Shown: piece after piece, positions 49,301 to 55,432 of the stretch
Layout of the letters: each line of letters starts with the position of its first letter
How positions within the stretch are numbered: the stretch's first letter is position 1
Assembly: GCF_001931755.2 (NCBI RefSeq)
Contig: NZ_CP015510.2
Coordinates: 1,054,001-1,118,000 of the forward strand
From: Wolbachia endosymbiont of Folsomia candida
GTDB lineage: Bacteria; Pseudomonadota; Alphaproteobacteria; Rickettsiales; Anaplasmataceae
Direction of reading: 5' to 3'
Length of the DNA: 64,000 nucleotides
The notes under the pieces: model-generated
Database searches by the model: none
Told to the model about the DNA's origin: nothing
The model's input: the letters and a program-made list of their open reading frames with translations, nothing else
Made by a program: the position numbers and the translations under genes

Positions 49301-50680
49301 GTAAGCAGCCCAATTCAGGTAATAACTCAGGGGAGTCATATCATCTTTATTTTTTGTGTTAACATCAGCCTTGTTTTCAATTAGATACTTTACTACCTTC
49401 AACTTTTCTCCATGAGCAGCTTCATGCAATGGGGTATTATTGCTATTACTTGTTATATCAACTCGAAAATCCTTTTCTTCTATAAGATATTGAACTACTT
49501 TTAAATGACCATTATAAGCTGCTGTATGCAGAAGAGTAAGGCCAGTATCTTTAGGAATTATCTTTAAATCAGCACCTTTTCCTTCTAGGTATTTTACTAT
49601 ATCTAATACCACTTCATCTGAGATGTCAGAAGTTAAAACAGCAAAGTACAAGGGAGTAAAGCTATACTTATCAGGAGTTGTAAAATCAGCTCTCTTTTCT
49701 ACAAGATATTTGATAGCATCTAAGTTACCACTCCCAATAGCATAGAACAGAGGAGTTCTACCGGCATGATTTTTAATATTAATACTAATGCCTTCCTTTT
49801 TTGTATTTATAAAATATTCGACTATCTTCAGGTAACCTTTTTCAGCAGCTAAATGTAAAGGAGTATCACTATGATCATAATTTTCAGCATTAATAATCGC
49901 TCCTTCTCCGATACCATTTTCAAGCCTTTCAATCTTTTGATCTTCATTTAAAGTATCGTCTTTTATAGTAGTAAATAGCTCTTGAGTTGCAGTCAGAATA
50001 TTCTTAATCTCTCCATGATTGTATTGTTCTGCTAGCTGCAGAGGTGTTTTACTATCATCATTCCTAGCATTGAATTGAGCACCTTTCTCCATAAGGTATT
50101 TTACTACTTCCAACTTCTCTTCTTTAGCAGCTAAGTGTAGTGGTCTATTACCATCGTTATCCCTTATATTTAAATCTGCACCTTCCTCTACAAGAAGTTT
50201 AACTTGTTCTATATTGCCTTCTTTAGCTGCTTGAAGCAAGTTAGCTTTTTTAGGGGTTAATATATCAATAATTTCCTGATTGCCACTGTCTCTTGCTAGG
50301 TCTAGTGGTGTTTTATTATTAGCATTTTTTATGGTTTTATCTGCTCCACGCTCTAAAAGCAATTTTACAACGTCTTGATGTCCTTCGTGTATAGCAGCAT
50401 GTAAAAATGTATCACCATCGCTATCAGTATAATTAATATCCACCTTATCAAGTAAACCTTTAATGTCATTTACTTTATCTACTAAAGGACTACCCTTCTT
50501 ATGTTCACTTATAAGATTAAACAACTTCCTGTTATTATCTTCAGGATTATACTGCCGCCGTACTCTAGATTTAGGCTTAAAAGAATCACTACTTTGTTGT
50601 GTATTTTGCTGCTCTTCCAATAAATTAGTAACTTCTCCTTCTTTTTTTAGATAATCTATTGGATGTTGTGTTTTTAGCAT
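40352..50680 (-). CDS. Giant multidomain toxin/effector: ankyrin, NB-ARC, OTU protease, possible nuclease, NB-ARC, ankyrin, C58-like protease
   Basis: 3,442 aa. Order: basic site RVRR (39-42); about 14 ankyrin repeats (50-580); NB-ARC ATPase with P-loop GLGGVGKS (about 620) and LFIFDNVE (Walker B); ankyrin block (about 1030-1285); OTU cysteine protease with PADGSCLFWA (about 1320) and the His in ESHYNFGL (about 1543); one or two ankyrin repeats; possible PD-(D/E)XK-like domain GDFDDVVFKYK...FLQAKH (about 1725-1752); second NB-ARC with GLGGIGKS (about 2107); ankyrin block (about 2485-2890); and a region with a C-H-D layout (GKCAGITRM about 3073, SNHVVAIYRTG about 3185, YFDSN about 3200) like YopT/C58 proteases. 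Translation of the next gene is probably coupled. Combination is typical of Wolbachia and Spiroplasma reproductive or killing toxins, but no cifA is adjacent. OTU activity would cleave ubiquitin in the host. Confidence 0.88.
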   Translation of the reverse strand: MLKTQHPIDYLKKEGEVTNLLEEQQNTQQSSDSFKPKSRVRRQYNPEDNNRKLFNLISEHKKGSPLVDKVNDIKGLLDKVDINYTDSDGDTFLHAAIHEGHQDVVKLLLERGADKTIKNANNKTPLDLARDSGNQEIIDILTPKKANLLQAAKEGNIEQVKLLVEEGADLNIRDNDGNRPLHLAAKEEKLEVVKYLMEKGAQFNARNDDSKTPLQLAEQYNHGEIKNILTATQELFTTIKDDTLNEDQKIERLENGIGEGAIINAENYDHSDTPLHLAAEKGYLKIVEYFINTKKEGISINIKNHAGRTPLFYAIGSGNLDAIKYLVEKRADFTTPDKYSFTPLYFAVLTSDISDEVVLDIVKYLEGKGADLKIIPKDTGLTLLHTAAYNGHLKVVQYLIEEKDFRVDITSNSNNTPLHEAAHGEKLKVVKYLIENKADVNTKNKDDMTPLSYYLNWAAYKGAKLEVAQYLIDNGADISIKDKDGKTPLYNAVQQGKEEIVKFLAEEADEKTIDIKDANDRTPLLQAVEKGNFLIVEHLVKNNANVNAKDKNEKTPLDIATESSRSDIIELLRNTREGISFDVKRPINSFVGRKEELRNLHKAILRKSDQETSHITSITGLGGVGKSEVAKRYIQRFGKYYDGNVIWINAETDETLKVSFHKLAKEKLKINIKDIDEEERSLGSIVEDVYKYFADKKSLFIFDNVEKDDIGEFLPKSEHKPYILLTSRNRELFSEQKIDLKVFSESEYKLFIKQALGENALQDRDVEKLGKTLGYLPLALQHTVAYIKKSNFEISDYVKIYEKSEEEVKSLLDQSGLSYDKTIFATFKITVAKIEQSTNEESELSREILDIMAYLAPDNIPKKTFLELALNSIQENNPEIKNIRAQGKLNRAVNLLDQYSAINLGQDQLNIHRLTQQVIVFDLKSKNAEEKTLEKTLGLLKKQMVSHDSIESYTPHIISAWSYAKQYDKLVEDFIVNDVINDVKNRSTRYFHLIAGSSNDEIVNTILSKIKDPNKLRKVINTRDENKKTPLHYAAQGGNEEIVRLLISKKANVDTRDRIDNRPLHIAAKNGHLGIVNVLLDNKANVNDETSPQYKFTPLHLAAQNGHLAVVNVLLGKRAEINSKTKHEFTPLHLAAQGGYLEVVNSLLDKGAEIEVETEYKNTALHLAAKNGHLGIIEALLEKGANVNAQDKDGFISLHWAAFLNDHVNVVNKLLENGEININAKTIKGNTPLHLAAGKGHLKVIEALIAKSADIDARNNENKTPLELAKDQETINIFERHRQSSLVDNAYLEASQAGNQEISSSKIESFNAELFTRINVPADGSCLFWAAALAYFTPVKYDDNAFQERFERLFGNTQSQELTQVQNLIKAYDPSSNSAAIRNDETLRRLVTEKFRNRVIDEISSHQSKFEESITIHDFLYSKNEDYVVGGTFQGRFRSEFSTEISEYNIDISKLKPATLNEATVQEIDSELDKIPDQNKVKKFKFETYVEYMRDSRAWGGNHEIQAMSQVLHSNILVFSDGTKHSINYDNTNDQIQLFNNGESHYNFGLVKAQKLIEAISSNEQQKARTYLNLGIDNVNYKDSEGWTVLHFAAQYDNKEIVQLLLNQEADVNIKNRLKQTPLDVARLFERNDVVDRLTQVRSSVQQASIEQDLVVDPQLKFSSRNQAESSNQIEQRSTNRRKGTSGISGQLYEIELSMLFLLQGVKQKKDGKIEGFYLDTNMAEAGDFDDVVFKYKYNENEVEKSKIIFLQAKHRENPEKGKITVDKLLSKLDKGDFLLKKYFTSYRKIKQQFSEEGIDPIFGSKFEDSNFIIYTNALSTFSNTDSSIKEADINESDFLRTLDLQSKYYQLEFNSGRKEEILSVLENASDCRRLAKELVTAISSGKGIDMQKDIFKSYHIALAEKVIDKTSIKEGKLNNNFLDDNENLSSEDKEFRRIFFEETGKVFNKQGDELKQELQGKVIKFSDKFGVKDGDSNLLLPSDLVTENEVEEFLSKLKLFFGQPSESQLSQILRQKIQSVYKVEQNDIDATFADVKSKVERWWKDGNDYLTEDNKFFQESAKVSIWFDVKDPVPLFTGRTEKLQELHRALQNGGQLVISQMASVTGLGGIGKSELARKYISEHSKDYDDNVVWINADNYLTIAESLRRLAKDKLGISTTDENGKEKEIKLIVKDVYSFFVKRHRKSLFVFDNAGKYKAVKEGDEGIDKFLPSGPNKPSVLITSRDQEWGTSIAQLQLGVFTKEEAVEFIRKALKIEAGLQESEIKNLAKELQYLPLALQQAVSYIKKEDDESKKLGKEGFTIGSYLDKFNEKKSASELLGKASGETHDRYTETVLTTWQITTDKIKQKRTRGGTQALEMLEVMAYLAPDKIPMEEIFSKLISDEDARNEAALLLDQYSMANLDGGKLNIHRLVQQITRLKLEDKEEETLRKALELINDSYVAISHVTSVWDYSSKYGKLIDNFYFSSVYGESKSTPLHLFADSGNYEATKAILKHIKYDGYFNKVRKLFSYVYDIDSKDTYGRTPLYRAAENGHMKVVELLIDSGASIHVNSAAASSWMASGWTVLHGAVYGGNKDVVKFLVDKGANVNAKDSIGRDPLYIAINEGHEEIAKLLDKTGENVLSIVASLGKIGVIKKILENKSEEERIRITNPAKEGKRGPLHLAANNGHLKVVELLIENGADINSSAYDGFTPLHLAASEGYLDIVKFLVKKSNDKFSILEVSDISGWTVLHSAAKSGHTKVLEYLINKFSENKEELALINAADKKGTTLLETAAFHGMLDTVQFLINKKANINTVNIFGVTPLFASAIQNNYEVVKYLLEQKEIKIDCDEKKVLGMLHITPLHAAAVYDNLDMVKLLVERGLSVNVGEKDSLTPLHGAAFFNSAKVIKYLVDNRASTNAVINFSNIANVLNFIKADFKGGYAEQFIGYIIKFCNVCNFIGARFTPVTISTAFEYNNKLVLRDINAKPIHSIGSRSISLLLSIPPIAKQLRIMKDYVQKKRDGEQGIPGGEDSIFFDITNYRAHVQYYKVQQKAFLYLDKYISNHLSDAKVKAVKQGLYLPSFESRNVKIDGKCAGITRMVSQGLFFGGIEDYGRAHKLFLNNLKISVELYERLAQGKQISEREEKEIFALSRLLDNAEQELTSPTSSLPSTLSHIKSYKTLDDLSHYVSGLTEDFAIHLVTSNHVVAIYRTGDTYTYFDSNVALVSDLKSVDQLMKVVKKGVAYAGYALAEEGFLVEHFDVTEANNALTTEQKEILERPIQTERHLLSLQDQEHGLIDVDGEKISRVTLYDMGAKLYSDGSASVLINSEMSSEDLAENLNSGKIKITAREYLQSLKGNKKEIIQGLVQKTSTLSFDGSIGEIKDAKTVKDLVLSEDGQMLDSYQLNKILKGPIEQSIKALPYYLEVANTKHWPNRLTNAAGRISMAKGLYDIAHCKLLNR

Positions 50681-50918
50681 AGAAACCCTCTATTACTTTC
50701 ATTACTCAAACCCACTATGCTAAGCTTGGCTATATAGTAATTGTGAAAATCAGCAACGCAAGTTATTTAATACATATTTTGGCATTTATTTTTAGGCTGT
50801 TTTTCATCAACTATGTTTTGACATATTATTTTTCTAGAGATAAAAAAGTAGTTACAGTAGCAAAGGTATTCTCATTTGAATTTAAGCCTATTACAATAAA
50901 TACAATTCCTAAAGATCT
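50681..50918. other. Spacer upstream of the giant toxin genes
   Basis: About 240 AT-rich bases between the giant gene and the ATPase gene, which both read on the minus strand. The likely promoter of the giant operon is here. A plus-strand ORF of 83 aa (50743-50994) with a hydrophobic start crosses into the ATPase gene and is not convincing as a gene. No palindrome or RNA recognised. Confidence 0.4.
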
Positions 50919-52061
50919 TCAGAATATTTGCTCTATTTCCTTCATCGGTACAAGTTTAACTTTTGCATGTAATCCATTCTGCTGGCCTGTATAGATTAAG
51001 TATCCCTTAGCTATTTTAGAAAGTTCACAAAAATACTGTACATTTTTTATAAAATCACTTTGAAATGTTGAGCCAGCCTTAATTTCAATAGCGTGAATAT
51101 TACCACCCCATTCTGCTAGCAAGTCTACCTCATGGCCAGTCCTGTCACGCCAAAAATATAGATTAGTAGGTAATCCTTGATTGAAACGTTTCTTAACAAT
51201 TTCTAAGATAATCAAATTTTCAAATAAGGCTCCTTTAAGATAGTGTGTTTCCAATTGACTTTCCTTTTCAAGCCCAAGGAGTGTACAAGCAAGACCAGTA
51301 TCATAAAAATATAACTTCGGCATTTTGATCAAACGCTTATTAAAACTTTGATGAAATGGCTGAAGAAGAAATATTAGGTAGCTAGCTTCCAAAATATTCA
51401 GCCACTGTCGTACAGTTGTATGAGAGATACCGCAATCTTGAGCAAGAGATGATAGGTTAATGATCTGACCTACTCTACCTGCACAAAGCTTTAAAAATGT
51501 TTGGAATCTGCCAATATTTTCAATATTTTTGAGTTGTCGCACATCTCGTTCGATATAAGTTTGAATATAGCTAGGATAAAAATCAAGAGGATGCATGTTA
51601 AGCTGATGTAATCCTGGGTATCCACCATTAAAAATATCCAAGGTAATCTCTATAGGTTTACCAAGTTCAGATAAGCTCAAAGGCAATAACGTTGTCATAC
51701 CTATGCGTCCTGAAAGAGATTGAGAAACATGGTGACTAAGGGCAAAATTTTGAGAACCTGTCAGTATATATCTACCTTTTATAGGAGATTCATCAACTAT
51801 TCCTTGAAGATATGACAACAGTTCAGGTACATGCTGCACTTCATCAAAAATAGCACCCTTTTGATAATTAGCTAGAAATGCCCGAGGATCATTTTGTGCT
51901 TGAAAACGAATATCAATATTCTCTAAAGATACGTACGGCAAGTGCCCAAATAATGTCTTTGCCATAGTTGTTTTACCAGACTGTCTTGGTCCTGTGATAC
52001 CTAAAACAGGATAAAGCTTAGAAAATCTTTCTAAAACTGGTGTTATAGAGCGTAAGTACAT
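50919..52061 (-). CDS. AAA ATPase with DUF4143
   Basis: 380 aa. Walker A GPRQSGKTT (24-32), Walker B GAIFDEVQHV (about 69-78) and sensor-type YILTGSQNF, followed by a DUF4143 domain with a winged-helix part (SSLAQDCGISHTTVRQWLNIL) and a C-terminal nuclease-like strand set (WRDRTGHEVDLLAEWGGNIHAIEIKAG) resembling PD-(D/E)XK. This is a common bacterial ATPase of unknown role that comes and goes with mobile DNA. Complete. It lies upstream of the giant toxin on the same strand with about 240 bases between, so an operon is possible but not required. Confidence 0.92.
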   Translation of the reverse strand: MYLRSITPVLERFSKLYPVLGITGPRQSGKTTMAKTLFGHLPYVSLENIDIRFQAQNDPRAFLANYQKGAIFDEVQHVPELLSYLQGIVDESPIKGRYILTGSQNFALSHHVSQSLSGRIGMTTLLPLSLSELGKPIEITLDIFNGGYPGLHQLNMHPLDFYPSYIQTYIERDVRQLKNIENIGRFQTFLKLCAGRVGQIINLSSLAQDCGISHTTVRQWLNILEASYLIFLLQPFHQSFNKRLIKMPKLYFYDTGLACTLLGLEKESQLETHYLKGALFENLIILEIVKKRFNQGLPTNLYFWRDRTGHEVDLLAEWGGNIHAIEIKAGSTFQSDFIKNVQYFCELSKIAKGYLIYTGQQNGLHAKVKLVPMKEIEQIF

Positions 52062-52773
52062 AGATTGAATTTTATAACTTCAATATGCAGAATACTACAA
52101 AAAATCAAGAGCAGCAAGACCTTCAACACAGTGTTGGTAAAAAATCTTTTGTTTACTGCTTTACTTCTAAATTTCTATTTTATTAACTAATTTCGTTAAA
52201 ATTTGCTATAATTTTGTTCTCTGTTCTCAGTTGGGTATGGACCAAATTTAACATCATATACCATAAAAACACAAGGAATTAAGCCAGTTTCATTCGTTTT
52301 ACATAACGAAACAGAGAAGAAGTTTTTTTGGTATCGTAACCTCCACTTTTTGATGTCCATAGAACCTTTCTATATGGTAATTCTAGTATATCCCAAAACC
52401 CGCCACAGTAGCCAACTTTAACCCATTATACATAGGGTGTTTTGTATTCAATTATTCCCTAAAAAATCCCTATATTTTTACATAACCTGTTAATAAAGAT
52501 ATCTATTTCTCCGTTATATAGGGATTTTTTGCCCTTTTTTGAGAAATTTAAAAGTAAATAAGTAAATAATTGAATTGTGTGTGACGCTAAAAAAAAGGTT
52601 TTTATAGTCTTTGAACTTAGCTCTTTAAGTTTCTCCATTTTCTACACTTTTTGCTAGGTTTATTGCTGTTTGTAGCTTTTGGTCTATGTAAAGCAAACTA
52701 AACTTTGCCCTTATAAAATAGAAAAAAAGAATTGTTATTATTGCTATATTTAGTATATTGTTAGTGGTGTATA
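52062..52773. other. Long spacer with a 15-base inverted repeat
   Basis: About 710 bases between divergent genes. No convincing ORF. It contains a perfect inverted repeat (52461-52475 with 52516-52530) and an imperfect outer repeat (TCAATTATT near 52448 with AATAATTGA near 52566). A weaker hairpin lies at about 52289-52314 (GTTTC...GAAAC). The rest is AT-rich with long T runs. Promoters of both flanking genes should be here. Confidence 0.5.
52461..52530. repeat. Inverted repeat, possible MITE core or terminator
   Basis: Arms AAAAAATCCCTATAT (52461-52475) and ATATAGGGATTTTTT (52516-52530) are exact complements, separated by 40 bases. Outer bases also pair in part up to about 52446 and 52575. 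It ends in T runs on both strands. Could be a small non-autonomous element or a bidirectional terminator. Confidence 0.55.
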
Positions 52774-54201
52774 ATGGTTAGGTTGGATATGATAAATTAT
52801 AGTAAAGGTGTAGTTGTATCTATAAACAGCAATAATCTAACAACAAAGAAAGACAGTGATAATAAAGAACATTATTGTTTTACTGGCTTAGAATTATGTG
52901 AAGTGAATGTTAACTGGCAAGCAAAGATAAAAAATGCTCAAGCAGAGGTGGATTGCAGTATCACTTTTTTGGTAAATGAAGATGGTATAAAGGAAGTAGT
53001 AGGTGAGCCAATATTTGGAGGAATAACTGATAAACAGGAAGTACTGGAATTGGTGAGGCAGAATACAGAAGTTTTTATTAATGGTAATAGTTTATACTAT
53101 GCTATTACTAAAAATGTAAGCTCACAAACAAACATCTGGAATGATTCTTCTTCTGGTTACAGAAAAAGAGATTCTATCTCTAGTCTAGATAGTGGTATTG
53201 CTGATTTATATTCAACATCTAATGGTAATTTTCCAACGTTTACTCAAACTGTTGGTTCTGAGTGTAACAGCTTTATAGATACGGAATTTGAAGGCTATGG
53301 TATAATACATGAAAGCCAATCTTCCAGTGCGTTTTTAGGACGGAGTTTATTATCAAGAAGAAATTCATTAGAGTCTAGCAATCTAAGACCAGTGGCAAAT
53401 GAAACAGAGCAATTCATAAAGAGCGTTAAGGAATTAGAGCTGAAAGTAGATGGATTAAAGCAAGAGAACGGATGGTTAACAAAGCGTAAAAAATTGGTAG
53501 AAGAAGAAAGAAATGAATATGAGTTAGATTTAGAAAAAGTAAAAGAGAAAGTTGAAAAGCTTGAACAAGAATTGAATGGTAAAGATTCAGCTTCTAAGAA
53601 AAGAATTGAGGAATTATTGGCAAAGCAAGATCAAAAATGTAAAGAAAAGGATAGAAAAATTAACAAGATAACACAAGAGGTACAAGACTTAAACAAAACA
53701 ATATTGAGTTTAACAAAAGATCTACAAGCTGAAAAAGCAAAAGTTTTTAAACTAGGAGAAGTTCTACAAGCTGAGCAAAAAAAATCCTCTAATCTAGAAA
53801 AGGATCTACAAGATAAAAAAACAAAGGTGTTCAATTTAGAAAAGAAACTCCAAGATGAACATGCAAAATTATCTGACCTGAGTAAAGGTCTTAAGTCTGA
53901 AGTACAGAAAGTTGCAGATTTAAAAAAAAGAAATTCAACAAATATTAGCAAAGCAAAAAAAGCTTTAAGTATAGCAGCTTTGCTAATGGGATTAATGTAC
54001 CTATTTTCTCAAGTGCAAATCTGCTCTGTGTTATGTGTAGTATTTCTAATTTCATTTGTATATTGCATTTATAATATTTATACAATGAACGAAGAACATG
54101 ATCACCATTCTCATGATTTTCCAGTAAGTAGAGTTGATTCAATGGAGCTAGAAGACTGTAAATACACTCAACAGAGTCAAATACAAGCAACAGTTAGCTG
54201 A
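52774..54201 (+). CDS. Coiled-coil protein with C-terminal membrane hairpin
   Basis: 475 aa, family not recognised. The N-terminal 115 residues form a compact alpha/beta domain without known motif; residues about 120-215 are polar and Ser/Asn-rich; residues about 215-395 are a long coiled coil with heptad repeats (KDLQAEKAKVFKLGEVLQAE type, several near copies of an 11-14 residue unit); two hydrophobic segments (about 398-440) and a His/Asp-rich end (EEHDHHSHDF) follow. Architecture suggests a membrane-anchored rod like those at Wolbachia-host membranes. A start at ATG 52789 is an alternative, since AGG precedes it. Independent gene with its own promoter upstream. Confidence 0.65.
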   Translation: MVRLDMINYSKGVVVSINSNNLTTKKDSDNKEHYCFTGLELCEVNVNWQAKIKNAQAEVDCSITFLVNEDGIKEVVGEPIFGGITDKQEVLELVRQNTEVFINGNSLYYAITKNVSSQTNIWNDSSSGYRKRDSISSLDSGIADLYSTSNGNFPTFTQTVGSECNSFIDTEFEGYGIIHESQSSSAFLGRSLLSRRNSLESSNLRPVANETEQFIKSVKELELKVDGLKQENGWLTKRKKLVEEERNEYELDLEKVKEKVEKLEQELNGKDSASKKRIEELLAKQDQKCKEKDRKINKITQEVQDLNKTILSLTKDLQAEKAKVFKLGEVLQAEQKKSSNLEKDLQDKKTKVFNLEKKLQDEHAKLSDLSKGLKSEVQKVADLKKRNSTNISKAKKALSIAALLMGLMYLFSQVQICSVLCVVFLISFVYCIYNIYTMNEEHDHHSHDFPVSRVDSMELEDCKYTQQSQIQATVS

Positions 54202-54314
54202 GAATTTTCTAGATGATAATTAAGCTCTTTATTAGCAAGAGTAAAAATATCTGGCTATTTTATACTACTATTTTATATTATTATTAATACAATATATCGG
54301 TAGTGGAGTACAAT

Positions 54315-55139
54315 ATGAAAAATAAAGTCTTCTTTTCAAAATATGTTAAACAACTTCACAACGCTACTTACATTGGAGATCTAGCAACGGTCAAATCTTT
54401 TATAGAGAGTGGAGCTAATGTCAATGATACCGACGAAGATGGTAATACCACTCTACTTCTTGCTGCTATAGAAGGTTACCCAGAAATAGCGAAATTCTTA
54501 ATTATAAATGGAGCAAATATTGACACTAAATGTATGTATGATAATACACCTCTTCACGCATCTGCTTCTAGAGGTCACCTAGAAATAGTACAACTTCTTG
54601 TTGAGAACGGAGCAAATGTTAACGCTAAAAATCATGATAATGATACACCATTAATTTTTGCTGTTTCTAAAGGTCACATAGAAGTAGTACAATTTCTCGT
54701 TAAGAACGGAACAAACGTCAACAGTAAAAATAAGTATAATAATACACCATTACTTTTTGCTGCTCTTAAAGGTCATCTAGAAATAGTCAAGGTTTTAATT
54801 AAACATGGAGCAGATGTTTATGCTAAAGGTGCAGATGGTAATACACCTCTACATGCCGCTGCTCATGAAGGTCACCTCAAGGCAGTAGAGTGCTTAATTG
54901 AAAATGGAGTAGATGTTAACATGAGAGGTTGCAATAATTGTACACCTCTTCATTTAGCTGCTTCAAGAGGACATTTGGAAATAGTGAAGTTCTTAGTTAA
55001 AAATGGTGCGGATGTTCACATTAAAGGCAGCTTTGGATATACGGCACTTCGTCTAGCTGTTCTTGAAGAGCGTGAAGAAGTAGTAAAATTTCTTATTGAG
55101 TGTGGGGCAGACATTAACTCTAAATATAAAGATAAATAA
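54315..55139 (+). CDS. Ankyrin-repeat protein with eight repeats
   Basis: 274 aa from ATG 54315, with GGAG eight bases upstream; a GTG four codons earlier would hide that site. Eight nearly perfect ankyrin repeats cover almost the whole protein (DNTPLHASASRGHLEIVQLL, NTPLLFAALKGHLEIVKVLI and so on), with only about 25 residues before them. The high repeat-to-repeat similarity suggests recent unit duplication. No membrane segment. Candidate secreted binder of a host protein; partner unknown. Confidence 0.9.
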   Translation: MKNKVFFSKYVKQLHNATYIGDLATVKSFIESGANVNDTDEDGNTTLLLAAIEGYPEIAKFLIINGANIDTKCMYDNTPLHASASRGHLEIVQLLVENGANVNAKNHDNDTPLIFAVSKGHIEVVQFLVKNGTNVNSKNKYNNTPLLFAALKGHLEIVKVLIKHGADVYAKGADGNTPLHAAAHEGHLKAVECLIENGVDVNMRGCNNCTPLHLAASRGHLEIVKFLVKNGADVHIKGSFGYTALRLAVLEEREEVVKFLIECGADINSKYKDK

Positions 55140-55432
55140 GACTAAAGGTTTTTTATGGTCACAGGTTCTCTTTTGTTTATAAGCATTAGCTGGCTTAGTT
55201 ATATAGATGATCCAATGTGGTGTGAAGCGTAAGTATTCTTCTACAGTTAAATCCCTTTCAAAACCTCCACCAATGTATGCTTATGAGCTCATCTATATGC
55301 TAAATTTAGCAGTGATAAATATCTCACATTCTAGTTGAAGCTTATAACCTATACTTCATTATAGCAATTTATCTTGAAATATAAAATAAAATCCAGTACA
55401 ATTATTTTAATTTAGATCTATATATTGAAATA
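55140..55432. other. AT-rich spacer before the Fic gene
   Basis: No ORF, RNA gene or repeat recognised. TATATTGAAATA immediately upstream of the Fic ATG fits no clear ribosome-binding site; a promoter for the Fic gene is probably in this spacer. Confidence 0.4.

Noticed and set aside
35406..50680. A classical cif operon (cifA-cifB) for cytoplasmic incompatibility
   Set aside because: No cifA upstream and no recognisable paired CifB nuclease core; only domain types are shared with large CifB-like proteins.
50743..50994. Plus-strand ORF of 83 aa with a hydrophobic start
   Set aside because: It overlaps the end of the ATPase gene on the other strand, has no ribosome-binding site and no recognisable family.
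54315..55139. Ankyrin repeats as DNA-level tandem repeats of a mobile type
   Set aside because: The periodicity is the 33-residue protein repeat with silent differences, as expected of a coding repeat family.
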